Shown here: positions 43,601 to 53,099 of the stretch, piece after piece | How the letters are laid out: each line of letters begins with the position of its first letter | How positions within the stretch are numbered: position 1 is the stretch's first letter | From: Norana najaformis | Lineage: Eukaryota > Annelida > Clitellata > Crassiclitellata > Hormogastridae | Direction: 5' to 3' | Length of the DNA stretch: 64,000 bases | Assembly: GCA_964023275.1 (NCBI GenBank) | Contig: OZ029914.1 | Coordinates: 45,780,437 to 45,844,436 of the forward strand | Made by a program: the position numbers and the translations under genes | The notes under the pieces: model-generated | The model's input: the letters and a program-made list of their open reading frames with translations, nothing else | Told to the model about the DNA's origin: nothing | The model's database searches: none

Positions 43601-46600
43601 CTACGTATATAATCAGAACTGCTCCAACATCATCTGGGCTCCACAGCGAAGCACGTTCTACCTCTATTTTCACACTTTCAACCTAGGAATTTCATGCAGT
43701 TACGACTGGCTGGAGGTATAGTACCTGTAATTACTCGCATCACCTAAACGAAGATGGGAATTTTAGCGAGTGTTTTGAACCAATACGATGACCTAGCTTC
43801 GTGTTTGTTTCACACTCTTTGTATAATAGTGAGACACATCGGCCTATTTGGGATCATGTTGGATCTGTAATACAGCAATTGTGGGTTCGCGCCTGCTGAA
43901 CGGATTCCGTTTATCCGTTAAACGACCCCGAACGTGTTTTTGGGGCAAACTTGTCTCACAGCTGATTCTTATTTACTCTCGTTGAACGCATGATAATTGC
44001 AAAAAATAAAAATAAATAAATAGTTCTTTAAGACTACATCAGCTATGCTTCTTTCACTAAGGCTTTCTGAGAGCTTCATCATAAGGTTCGCTTATGTAAC
44101 ATATTACTCTTAAGGCGCCAGATAAGGTATAATAATGTTCGTCTATTTGTATTAAAATTCAACAATCAAAAGCAATGGATGAAGATATCTGTCTGCTGAC
44201 TTTTGTTTTAGATAAAATGTCTAGACTCGGATTTTGGTCCCGATAGATATTGTGGAACATTTACTCACTACCTGCTGAAAATCAATAGGTGCAGTCGAGT
44301 ACTTTTGTGGTTCCACAGTGATGGTTCTAACAACTATCAAGGATTCAACATTCAATATAACGTCAACCCAGGTCGGTGTAAGCGATATTTCTAAAGATAT
44401 TGCAGCTCTTTAGATTGGAGCCAGGTGTTACATCATGGGTATTGATGCATACATGCATATATACATACATACATGCACTCATTCATTCATTCATACATAT
44501 TGCAAGCAGTCAGCATATTTAGGTGCTTTTAGCTGATTACTTTTCGTTGCTATATACTTTTCTAGTCTGTTTGTCTATACTTACACGGGCGATTACGTCA
44601 AGAACCAATTAAGGCGCTTCTGGTTAGATGAAAACATAAAAGTGAAGATGAAAGCCTTACTTAAGACGATCGAAGTCCTGTACGACTGCGACAACTTTAG
44701 GACCTTGAGCAACACATAGTAATTCCTCTACAGTGTACTGGGCGCCATTACTTAACCCCTATCATGAAAGTCTTAATGATTGGTGCTATATAAAATTCAC
44801 ATATTCATCACCATTATTATCATCACCAGCGGCAACAACAACAATAATTGTGTGGTTATTTTGTGCTAATGGAATCTTCAAACGAAGCCATATCAGATTT
44901 GACTAATTAGTCCAATTGTGTATCATCACAAAAATATTATTTTACATAAACGCAATTGATATATTTTAACAATGCTGTGAAAGTAGTAGGCAAGCATTGG
45001 AAGGTGCTTTACTTTTTAATGAAATAACATAGTCATAGGAACTACGAACGAGGACAGTAAATGTGTTCTTCGCAGACTACGCATCCTTTACCAGCCTGTT
45101 TTTCTGGTTCAAGTGATTAAAGTATTCCCTATGTATACACGTGCTTTTCTTGACAGGAGGTTTGAAGCTAAAGTCTCAGTAATACTAACAGATTCATGTC
45201 TGTATTTTGAAAGTTTCCTGATGTTGGAAAATGTGGTTAACTCATTTTCAAGGAAACGCTATATTGCTTCCCATTTTACAATCATTACTTTAGGTAGTTA
45301 AATCTTAGGAAAACAGTAACAAATACAGTCACTTAAATTTTCATTACATTAGCAATCCTTCATCTTACTAGGTTTCTACTACGAATAAGAAAACCCAAAC
45401 ATACTGTACTTATCAAGATGACTAAAAGTCCCGTGTTCATAGTGGAACTTGGTGAGGCATTCATTTCCTTTTCATCGGCCTTCGAGCCTGCGATAGTCGA
45501 ATTTCTAGGGCCATTACACGTGGCCAGTGCATCACAAGACTTGCTGTTTAATTCCAGCTCGTGCTGGTATAAAATTCTGCTGCTTAGTGACAGCGAAGCG
45601 CCAGTGAACAAACAATTTTTTATGTTTCGTTTATTGATCCCAGAAGAGAAATTTGGCAAAAATCAAAATACAAGTTTAACATAAAACATTGTTGGATTAC
45701 AGTGAAAAAGCGGTAGACCAAGAAGGGGCCATAGCCCCGCTTAATTAGGGCCACCAATTTGTATGCAAATACCCGTGGCGATCGAGCGCCTCTGGAGTGT
45801 ATATCGTTATAGATACAATTTAAATCTTAACTATAAAAATTATAAGGTGATAAATATGACCTACAGAACGACAAAAGAAAAAAGAAATTAAGCTTAACTG
45901 AAATATACAACACAATATAAATTACACTTGCGATTCATCATCCAAAAATTTACGCAGCTGTTGTTTAAATAACAGCAGAAAAGGCAACTGTTGAATATAT
46001 ATAGTGGCAATGCATTCCATATCAGCAGTCCAATGCATTTAATGCCAAAATACCTTGTATTTGTTCGAATATATACACTACTGAGTTTACTTTGCCATCT
46101 AATAGAGCAGGTATGAAATTTAGAGCAACGCAGAAAATAACCATCAAACACGAAGTCCGCTTAGGAGTCTCGAATCCATGCGCAATCTTTGGATTACAGA
46201 GCCATCGCTCTAATCAAATGGACCACCATGTCGCACATTCAAACCTCAGAATAGAGCATGCCTATAGAAATAGGTCAGAAATCAATCGGCTTGGGCCTTA
46301 ACCACTGGCGTTAATAAGTAGCAATATATGCCTGAATGACTCGCTGCGTTACACCGAAACTTCTTGTTTACGATATTGAAACATAATTTGATGAGTTGTG
46401 TCTTCATAGACTGTGGTAACACTTCTTATTACGGTCCGTCTGGAGTCATCAGTTCTCCCAACTACCCCATCTATTACTACGACAATCTGTACTGCGATTA
46501 CACCATTTACGCCTCATCGTCATCTAGTTCGATTGCCATTATTTTCCAAACGTTTAGCACTGAACGGAACTTCGATTACGTGACGGTCAGTACATAGCGA

Positions 46601-49600
46601 CAGTTTATTTTTTTCTGGAATTTTTCGTATATTTGTATTTACGATATTGCGTACATGCTCGTTGCTCTGCTATCAAACTTAGAAGTGTTGTGATGGCCTT
46701 TTTGCCCAACAGAAATCGATACGACTATTGCAGCAACACTAAGTGGTCGCTTGGTTTGTTTATGCTACGAGGCAGGCGCAATGAAATCAAACAAAATCGA
46801 CGGGGGTTAGTACATGGACTGGTGGCCGCCTGTGGAATACCACACCACTTGATGCCTATTTAGCAATTCATCGCTTAGTGTTCAGTAAATGAATATCAAC
46901 GCTAGTTGAAAAGCTAAACAGGTGGTCTATCATTGGTTTGCTGTGGTAATGTTTGCGCTTTGTCTTATGGACCACACTTCTAAAGAGTTTCTGTAGAGAG
47001 ATATGTGAACAAGTTAATCTGTAACCTTTGAGTAGTTGTTGTGTAGATTGTGTTGCCTTATAAAGCAGGCTGAGGTGTGTAGACTTAATAAGCAAAAGCA
47101 AATTGAAGCAGATGAGTTTTGAGTCCACGCGTAAGCGACATCATGTTCCTTACTATGTTGTCTTGGTAAGTAGCCGTGGCATAAAATTGTAAGAGAGTTG
47201 CATTAGAAGACTACAGCAAATTAGAACATTAGAATGCAATAAGGGGCTAAGTGTTTGTTCAACAATATTTCATAATTTTTATAGAGGCGCTTGAATAAAC
47301 TAAACTTGAGCCTTAAGGGCTAAGTGTTTGTTCAACAATATTTCATAATTTTTATAGAGGCGCTTAAACAAACTAAACTTGAGCCTTTATGAGTTTTTGA
47401 TCAGTGCTTAGTATAAGAATGTAGATTTGCCGCTATAAAACAGGTTGCGAGGCAAATACAAAGCAAATTGATATAGGTGAGTTTTTGAGCTCAGGCCTAA
47501 ATGACATCAAAAAAGTTATGTCGTTCTTGTGTCGCCTTAGTCTTGAACCAAGAGGCTTAACCTTTGAAATCTTGGAGAAGTAGCTGTGACATAAAGTTAA
47601 AGTTGTGGAAGAGTTGCAAGAATAAGACTAAAAACTAGAACATTAGAACGTGACACGGTTGCTAAGTGTTCATTTATTTATCTTTCACAATTTATTGTGA
47701 TATTGAAGTGAGGAGTCAACTTTTATTGATTTTGATTTGTCAATGGTGCATGTAACTATGTCGATTTCTTGGCCAACTTTTATTGATTTTGATTTGTCAA
47801 TGGTGCATGTAACTATGTCGATTTTTTGGCCTACTTTATTGATCTTGATTTGTCAATGTGCATGTAACTATGTCGATTTTTTGGCCTACTTTATTGATTT
47901 TGATTTGTCAATGGTGCATGTAACTATGTCGATTTCTTGGCCATTTAAGTCTTTTGTGGTTTACAAATATCTGACAATCATTCGCTTTTCAAAAGCGTTT
48001 TGCACTGTAGACTACGAACAGTAGCCTTTAAAATAAAGTGTTTTTGGAATATATGAAAATTATTCAAGATTATTTGTTCTTATCATTTACTCAACTCCAG
48101 GATCACTGCCTAATATTCTAGTTTCAAAATTCGGCTTTCTAACAGGAAGCAAATCAGATGTATATATACATAAGTCAAATACTAAATCTTCGTTTAATTT
48201 TTCGGCAATAGATCAGCTGTCCGACAAACTCGAGCTTCCCTTCAATGACATATTCTGGATATACACTACCACAGCCAGTTTCTGTTTCTTGGTGCAGTCG
48301 TGGAAAAGTCAACTTTCGCACCGACGCCGCTATAGTCTTCCCTGGTTTTAGCCTGGATTACCATATCAGCCTTGGAGGTGAGGATCATCAAAGTCATCCT
48401 ACAGCCTCATTGATTCATATTTATGTATTTGTATTTGTAATCGCGGATTTATGTAGCGCCTCTTCAAGAGAAATTCCTCAGAGGCTCTTTCCATCTGACA
48501 ACACAAGAGAAATGACCAAACAGGTTGGTTTTCAAGGGCTTACAGTAGAAAACGAACAAGGGAAGTAACTCGTGTTAGTAAAGAGAACTGAAATCAGAAC
48601 TGCTCTAACATCATCTGGGTCTCTCAGCGAAGCTAATTTTCTATCTATTTTTGGTACATGGACCTGGGTGGATGCTGATATCTTGTTGAGGCAAGTAGTT
48701 TAATTTTCTCTTAGTTATTCCAAGCGGCTGCAGCCTTGAAGCATCAGGTTGTTTACATAACATCTTTTAGAAACCTCACACAGTTTCGTTAAAGGCTTAT
48801 AAAATGTTTGATCCATTCTTCAATGTCTGTTTTTAACTAATGATTCAAACAATCTTTAGGTTGTGGTGACACTGTGCATAACAAGTCGCACGGATACGTT
48901 TCATCTCCGAATTATCCCAGTTACCACGGCAATAATCAGAGCTGTTCTAACATCATCTGGGCCTCTCAGCGAAGCTCATTTTCTATCTTATTTTGGTTCA
49001 TGGACCTGGATGGATGCTGCGATTTTGTTCAGGCAAGTAATTTAATTTTCTCGAGCGTTTCCTTTCAATATAGCGAACCACGTTCAATTTAGTCTACTTC
49101 GTAATCGAAGCTCGATAGTTCTAATGCGCTAATCAAAAGCTAGACGCTTGCACCAGCTAATTAACGAGGATAAGTCAAAGAGCTTTTCCAGAAATACGGT
49201 GTAAAGAACAACACCCGACTGCCAGGATATCATTGAAAGCGTGATATAGAGCTGTTACAGCGAGATGTGTTTTGGGCTGAGAGATCATTGAAGTCGGCGA
49301 ATTGAATGGATCAGAGTAATATTTCTTGAAGAGGTGTGCCTTCCTTTATTGAAATGAAAGCCAGAGGAGTGATGGATAGAGGGGCATAAGACAGAAAATG
49401 GGAGGTGTGGAGCAAAGGAGAATTTGCAGAATTCATGTATGACATCGTTTCAGTATATGGATCGGTTATGGTTCATAGTTGTAAGTACTATCTCCTTAGA
49501 TAATAAACTTCTATGTTCACATAATTCAGAAGCAGAATATATCAATCGATTTCCGTAATTCTTTACAACTATTGTCCTCTAAAATTTTTGCTCATTTTCA

Positions 49601-50416
49601 CATGCCGTGATTTGCTCTTTTGCATCGCTTACGTGTTTTGGATGAGTTCTGTGGAAACTAAAGATGTTCTCATATGGAACATAGGGGACCGCTCATTACC
49701 TGCTATTTGGCTCATGAGCCAGCAGTGGGCAAATCCCGGTGTCATAAATGCGAGCCCAGTATCCCAGTATATGGCATAACTTGGCGTTTACTTCTAAGCT
49801 TATACCGGTATCAAAATATAGAGCTTGATTACAGAGACAATAATTGTGATTAAAACTCTTGTCTTAAACGGAGTCCGCTTAACAGGGTCGAACCCGCAAT
49901 CTTTCGATTAAAAAACAAACGCGCAACCGATTATTTAATGAAATATAAATCTCCGAAATTTCTCTGCACCACAGTAAAACTGCATTGGGGAGACTAGCTT
50001 ATTCCCAGGTGCTATATCACATAAAGAGTACAAGAGCCATGTTTTTAGGGTGAGTTTCGGTGCCAGACCAGAAACCACGGTCGGGCCAGAGGAGATTGCA
50101 TATTGCCAAGTAATATGGAAAGCGATTATAATGTACCAGTGAGAGGAATTCCCTTTGCCTCCCTACAGATGCTACCCACCGTAGTAATTACCAATTTAAA
50201 TGTAGTATCAGATTCACATGCACATTTTGTTTGTTGTTCTATTGTAGCTCAGCTGCCTAGACAACGCTGAGTATGGTACGCATCGATTTACTGGAAGCAC
50301 TCTTCCACCTTCGCAGAACATCTCCTGCTGCACTCAAGTGCTCGTCTGGTTCCACAGTGATGACTCTGAAGTGAACCAGGGATTCAACCTCGAATACTTT
50401 GTCACTCCGAATTCAA
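35899..50416 (+). CDS. CUB gene 3: secreted six-CUB protein
   Basis: Same plan as gene 2: signal peptide and Thr/Ser linker, C-B, linker, C-B, possible microlinker, C', A. Joined exons give about 2284 nt (761 codons) to the end of the A domain, without stops. Its linker exon depends on a shifted acceptor (41343), and its second linker on a 18-nt microexon (45039). The first coding intron and the last mid-domain intron both use GC donors. The 3' end is tandemly duplicated (51240-53230) with one intact and one mutated polyadenylation signal. A templated pseudoexon sits before its A domain. Function is unknown; it is a tandem paralog of genes 1, 2 and 4. Confidence 0.8.
36071..36854. other. gene 3 first coding intron
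   Basis: Shorter equivalent of the gene 2 first intron; contains AGTAAGTAAGTAGCAA near 36568. GC-AG boundaries. No exon seen. Confidence 0.5.
36855..37027 (+). CDS. gene 3, CUB1 (C-type) 5' half
   Basis: Acceptor GCTACAG, 57 codons, donor GTAAGT. Starts CGNTSYYGPSGVINSPNHPG and ends ENGCDFLT. Confidence 0.88.
37130..37300 (+). mobile_element. LINE 3' remnant
   Basis: GGCTTTTCTGTCGCTGGCCC and onwards translates as FSVAGPRIWNTL, the conserved C-terminal motif of CR1/jockey-type reverse transcriptases. A diverged copy lies in the equivalent intron at 42590-42730, so the insertion predates the module duplication. Confidence 0.55.
37461..37620. repeat. (TAC/TGC)n trinucleotide repeat
   Basis: About 160 bases of CTA/CTG/CTT triplets ending (ATT)n, in the CUB1 intron. 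Poly-Tyr and poly-Ser frames across it are artefacts. Confidence 0.95.
37621..38198. other. gene 3 CUB1 intron, right part
   Basis: Non-coding; the last 300 bases match the introns before 42917 and 59124. Confidence 0.5.
38199..38364 (+). CDS. gene 3, CUB1 (C-type) 3' half
   Basis: Acceptor CGACAG, 55 codons plus 1 nt, donor GTAGGG. Starts ISCATNSSFPSKEYSG and contains PWCSQGRVNF and GFSLDYYVSLGG. Confidence 0.87.
38365..38986. other. gene 3 inter-domain intron CUB1-CUB2
   Basis: No gene or repeat recognised; matches 43083-43536 and 59290-60094. Confidence 0.5.
38987..39165 (+). CDS. gene 3, CUB2 (B-type) 5' half
   Basis: Acceptor TTGTAG, 59 codons, donor GTAGGC. Starts CGNTVFSASNGYINSPNWPS and ends GSCFSSDWLE; two of the five Cys of this exon type are replaced (CFSS instead of CCSC). 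Confidence 0.87.
39180..39310 (-). mobile_element. SINE with LINE-type tail, minus orientation
   Basis: GTAATTGTAATTGTAATTTG then GAAGCGCCTCTTAGAGG and AACAGAGGTGCTTCCGACCC is the complement of the LINE 3' end and of the copy at 12594-12730. Confidence 0.65.
39425..39600 (+). mobile_element. tRNA-derived SINE, plus orientation
   Basis: ACATCGGTCTATTCGGTAAC (A-box-like) and TTGTGGGTTCGCGCC (B-box-like), then a tRNA-unrelated body with GTTTTGGGGCAAAGTTGTCT and an AATAAATAAA tail. Equivalent copies sit at 43845 and 60385. Confidence 0.65.
39806..39974 (+). CDS. gene 3, CUB2 (B-type) 3' half
   Basis: Acceptor GTCCTAG, 56 codons plus 1 nt, donor GTCTAT. Starts IRCLDNSDYGPFRYCGSY and contains CSQVLLWFNSDGY. 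Confidence 0.87.
40060..40230. repeat. (ACAT)n-rich tract
   Basis: CATACATACATA repeats at the same place, after a B 3'-half exon, as at 13195, 21390, 44440 and 61005. Confidence 0.85.
40285..40843 (+). mobile_element. LTR-like insert with TATA box and AATAAA
   Basis: A GC-richer 559-bp block interrupts sequence that is continuous in paralogs (left GTTTGTCGATAC, right ATACTTACAAG, giving an apparent ATAC duplication). It contains five degenerate copies of AACCAGCCTT (about 40367-40438), a TATA box CTATAAAAG at 40449-40457 and AATAAA at 40674-40679, the U3-R-U5 order expected of a solo LTR. No ORF. Family and exact termini are unknown. Confidence 0.5.
41343..41381 (+). CDS. gene 3, linker microexon
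   Basis: Acceptor GGTTTTGTAG, 39 nt, donor GTGATT; in phase it reads ETMHPSPASTSEP. An earlier acceptor (ATTACAG, 41307) would hit an in-frame TAG at the new acceptor, so the downstream AG is preferred. Confidence 0.55.
41700..41990 (-). mobile_element. tRNA-derived SINE, minus orientation
   Basis: Same unit as 25485-25770 and 62225-62495, with AAGTGACAGAGGCACG near 41866 and the complement of GGCTCGAATCGTTGGACTAC near 41930. Confidence 0.55.
42170..42348 (+). CDS. gene 3, CUB3 (C'-like) 5' half
   Basis: Acceptor TTCACATAG, 59 codons, donor GTTAGT. Starts GCGDTSYYGPSGVISSPNFP and has the INASSSSSSIAITF run, so the 5' half resembles C' although its 3' half is C-type. Confidence 0.87.
42590..42730 (+). 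mobile_element. LINE 3' remnant, diverged
   Basis: Counterpart of 37130-37300 in the next module (TGCCTTTTCTCTCGCTAGAC), with more substitutions. Confidence 0.45.
42917..43082 (+). CDS. gene 3, CUB3 (C-type) 3' half
   Basis: Acceptor GTGACAG, 55 codons plus 1 nt, donor GTAGGG. Starts ISCPTNSSFPPHEYSG and contains PWCSQGRVNF and GFSLDYYVSLGG. Confidence 0.87.
43537..43715 (+). CDS. gene 3, CUB4 (B-type) 5' half
   Basis: Acceptor ATGCAG, 59 codons, donor GTATAG. Starts CGNTVYSDSFGYVTSPNWPN and ends GISCSYDWLE. Confidence 0.88.
43845..44015 (+). mobile_element. tRNA-derived SINE, plus orientation
   Basis: ACATCGGCCTATTTGGGATC and TTGTGGGTTCGCGCCTG, body CGTGTTTTTGGGGCAAACTT and AATAAA-rich tail; same position in the module as 39425 and 60385. 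Confidence 0.65.
44212..44371 (+). CDS. gene 3, CUB4 (B-type) 3' half
   Basis: Acceptor TGTTTTAG, 53 codons plus 1 nt, donor GTCGGT. Starts IKCLDSDFGPDRYCGTF and contains CSRVLLWFHSDGS. It is 9 nt shorter than its paralogs, with in-frame losses only. Confidence 0.87.
44372..45414. other. gene 3 intron after CUB4
   Basis: (CATA)n/(CATT)n at 44440-44510, (ACA)n near 44825-44850 and a possible microlinker at 45039-45056. Otherwise non-coding. Confidence 0.5.
45039..45056 (+). CDS. gene 3, possible second linker microexon
   Basis: Acceptor GTCATAG, 18 nt reading GTTNED in phase, donor GTAAAT. The 39-nt linker seen elsewhere is 2 nt short here and out of frame, so this is the only in-phase option I see; skipping is equally possible. 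Confidence 0.25.
45745..46135 (-). mobile_element. LINE 3' fragment, minus strand
   Basis: The minus-strand frame contains RYFGIKCIGLLIWNALPLYI, which resembles the conserved C-terminal GxxxWNxLP motif of CR1-type reverse transcriptases. It appears to interrupt the tRNA-derived SINE (left part 45415-45720, right part 46136-46235). Confidence 0.4.
46136..46235 (-). mobile_element. tRNA-derived SINE, right part
   Basis: ACGAAGTCCGCTTAGGAGTC and TCGAATCC with GGATTACAGAGCCATCGCTC: complement of the A/B-box region of the SINE family before C' exons. Confidence 0.5.
46410..46585 (+). CDS. gene 3, CUB5 (C'-type) 5' half
   Basis: Acceptor TTCATAG, 58 codons, donor GTCAGT. Starts CGNTSYYGPSGVISSPNYPI and ends RNFDYVT. 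Confidence 0.88.
47243..47385. repeat. 74-bp tandem duplication
   Basis: Two copies starting GGGCTAAGTGTTTGTTCAAC at 47243 and 47317, in the CUB5 intron. Confidence 0.85.
47718..47943. repeat. minisatellite, four copies of 55-57 bp
   Basis: Units begin at 47718, 47774, 47831 and 47886 and share TTTGATTTGTCAATGGTGCA and TAACTATGTCGATTT. Genes 2 and 4 carry single related copies (GTGCACGAAACTATATCG at 27037). Confidence 0.88.
48212..48377 (+). CDS. gene 3, CUB5 (C'-type) 3' half
   Basis: Acceptor GCAATAG, 55 codons plus 1 nt, donor GTGAGG. Starts ISCPTNSSFPSMTYSG and contains SWCSRGKVNF and GFSLDYHISLGG. Confidence 0.87.
48420..48505 (-). mobile_element. SINE/LINE-tail relic after C' exon
   Basis: GTATTTGTATTTGTAATCGC then TAGCGCCTCTTCAAGAGA and CAGAGGCTCTTTCC; the same relic follows the C' exons at 27595 and 63970, so it predates the gene duplications. 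Confidence 0.5.
48592..48690 (+). pseudogene. misplaced partial A-type CUB exon
   Basis: Copies the last 99 nt of an A 5'-half exon plus its GC donor (GAG, GCAAGT) and about 20 nt of intron, 260 bp upstream of the real exon. The frame reads NQNCSNIIWVSQRS, then stops at TAA (after QRS) and TGA. The copy interrupts sequence that is continuous in genes 1 and 2, and it has no acceptor. Confidence 0.8.
48860..49032 (+). CDS. gene 3, CUB6 (A-type) 5' half
   Basis: Acceptor TCTTTAG, 57 codons starting CGDTVHNKSHGYVSSPNYPS and ending GCCDFVQ, then GCAAGT as GC donor. The final residue is Gln instead of Glu. Confidence 0.86.
49033..50247. other. gene 3 CUB6 intron
   Basis: GC-AG intron; carries a minus-oriented tRNA-derived SINE relic at about 49740-49930 (GGAGTCCGCTTAACAGGGTC, GAACCCGCAATC) that is absent from the same intron of genes 1 and 2. 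Confidence 0.5.
50248..50416 (+). CDS. gene 3, CUB6 (A-type) 3' half
   Basis: Acceptor ATTGTAG, 56 codons plus 1 nt, donor GTGAGT. Starts LSCLDNAEYGTHRFTG, has an extra Cys (NISCCTQV) and QVLVWFHSDDS. Confidence 0.86.
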
Positions 50417-53046
50417 GTGAGTGGAGGCGATATTCTGTTGGCCGTGTAATTTCACGAATAAAAACTAGGTCTCACCCTAAAATGTAATGTAAATCGTCAG
50501 AATTTCTCTGCACCGCACAAAATGCCGACTTATTCACTGACGCTATATCAAATCAAGTCCTCAAGAATAGCTTATATCAGGGGTTCAAAGCACGTGGAGA
50601 TAAATTTACGCTTTGCGATCAATCTCTCAACAGGGAAAAGTTGTTCAATTATTATAATGTTGCGCGTGCGTTTCAACGGAGATTCTTTTGCACATTTCGT
50701 TGCGCGTTTGAATCTTAGGCAGGTATGTGAAGGCGTATCAAATTCACAATTTCCTTACATTGTGTAGCTTATGTAGAAAATTTTAATGTTTATGTTGAAG
50801 CAAATTTATTAGTTTTTGAACAAAATATCTGAAAATTGTTATTCAGAAACACCATGGATATTATTGTAAACGGATCGGTGCTGTAAACACCTATTAGACG
50901 ACTATTATTGATATTAATCAACATAATCTTGATGGTTACAAGTTTCTGTAGGAAATCTACCTAGTTTTAATCTATTGAAGTATCAGATGCTCTTGCATAA
51001 TTTTATTATGGCAAACTCGTATAACATATGCTGGCCTATAGTTCATTTGATAATGTTTTGTGAATATTATTTTACCCAAGGCCTTCTACATGCAGAGTTC
51101 CTCTACACTATGTATACCTACGTCGAAATAATGAATTGGTAAAACTACAAACAATGAATTTGAGTACATTGTAAACTGAAGAAGTTTTACGCAGATACTT
51201 TTGACAAATACCAATCATGGGCCTAAAGAGTATTTGATATCGTTTGAGCACTTCAAGCTAAAATGCATCTTGCAAACAGTCAGAAGTTGGCGTCGTTGAA
51301 TGAGTGTGCGTCACAACAATTTCTAGAGAATGATGATCAACATGATTCTGGGAGGAGACCTCGTGTCTCGATTTGGATTCAGGCTGTCGTAGACTACAAT
51401 AGTTATAGGTTGAAGCAATGCCTTTCGAACGTCGAGTGTGTTTTGCAATCAGAAAAGCCAAAGAAGTCATTGAAAGACGTTTGCTGACGACAGAATACAC
51501 GAGTGGCTAAGTTGCTATACTTCTGCGGATAGTACTTGTGAAATGTGAAGTTTTTACTGGGCCGAAGTCTCCATTAGAAGCTGCTAAGATCTGACGATTT
51601 TGCAATTTCTTTTTATTCTAAGTCAAATGCTTAAAAGAAAATTTAACTGATGTGTTTAGGCTATTTATAGCATAGTCTAAATGAAGTAATGATGCATCTG
51701 TAATGATGTATATGTTTGTATATTAACGTATCTTTGAATCAGTGTATTAAGACCTACTTTGCATATATATAATTTAGCTCAACTTCGTCGCATACATTTT
51801 TGTCGAAAACCACTCAATTCTGATGTTTGCATTTATGTTTAACTAGTACCATGGAATTCTTTTCTGTAGCTACTTGCTGATCATGGATATTTTTCCTGTA
51901 ATTAAACAAAGTGTCTTGTCAGAGATTCTTGTTAATCTCCGATGAAATGAAGATTTTTATGTTTCGATTTGTTCATTGCTGGTACAAGCGAAGTCTTAGC
52001 ATTTGATACTTGGCTACTGTATGGCAACATTGTTTTGGCACCTTCGCTTTGGGCACTTTCGATTCTGGCACATTAGTTTCTGGTACGTTCATATATTGTG
52101 AATGTGACCTACAGCTTTTTCATAACAACTGAAATAATTCTTTTGTAATCTGAAACATATAAATAATTCTTTTGTAATCTGAAACATGTTCTGAGTGATT
52201 TGTTTCCCCACGAGTATCGACTTCAATGGACCGTTCAGAACCGGCCGATAAACGACTACTGACTCCAAAAATCATTCATCTGTGTCCTCGATGAATGTGG
52301 TGTGGAACCTTGACGTATGGAACTTCATATGAAACCTCGTGTGGTGTATGGAACCTCGTCTGGAAGACCAAGCTTGCAAACAGTTGGAGTAGTTGAACGG
52401 CTGTATGCCGCAACAAATTCTAGAGAATAATAATTGACATGAACGGGAGGAGACCTTGCATGTCGATTTGGATTCAGGCCGTAGTAGACGCCAAGACATT
52501 GCCTATAGTTACAGGTGGAAACAAATGCGTTTCTTATGCCGTATGTGTTTAACACTTGCATAATCCATCACTAAAGCCAACGCAGTTCATCGAAAGACGT
52601 TTGCTGCGAAAGAAAATACGAATGGCTAAGTTATTATACTTCTGCCGATTATAATTTAGTGTGAAGTGGTCTACTGCCGAATATTTAATAGGCCAGAGTC
52701 TCCATCAGACGCTGCTCAGATCTGACGATTTTGCAATTTCTTTTTACTCTAAGTTAAATGTTTAAAAGACATGTTAACTTACGTGTTTAGGCTATCTGTA
52801 GGATAGCGTATATGAGATAATATTGCACATATATGCTTCATATAGATGTATCTTTAATCTTTTTAAAGACATTCTTCGCGTATAAATTATATAGCTTATC
52901 TTTATCTCATACAATTTTGTGGAAACCACTCAATTCCGATTTCTGCATTAATTTTAACTATTACCATGGAATTCTTTTCTGTAGCTATTTGCTGTTTATG
53001 TATATTATTCTTGTAATTAAACAGAGATTTTAATAATCGCTGATGA
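50417..53046. other. gene 3 3' region with tandemly duplicated tail
   Basis: The tail unit occurs twice, about 1.1 kb apart (51240-52150 and 52360-53230). The counterpart of the candidate terminal exon at about 51083 has a one-base shift of its acceptor. The first copy has AATGAA at 51946 in place of AATAAA. Confidence 0.5.
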
Positions 53047-53052
53047 AATAAA
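53047..53052 (+). promoter_or_regulatory. probable polyadenylation signal of gene 3
   Basis: AATAAA in GATGAAATAAAGATTTGTATG followed by TTTGTTCATTAATCG. Confidence 0.5.
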
Positions 53053-53099
53053 GATTTGTATGTTTCGATTTGTTCATTAATCGTACAAGCGAAATCATA

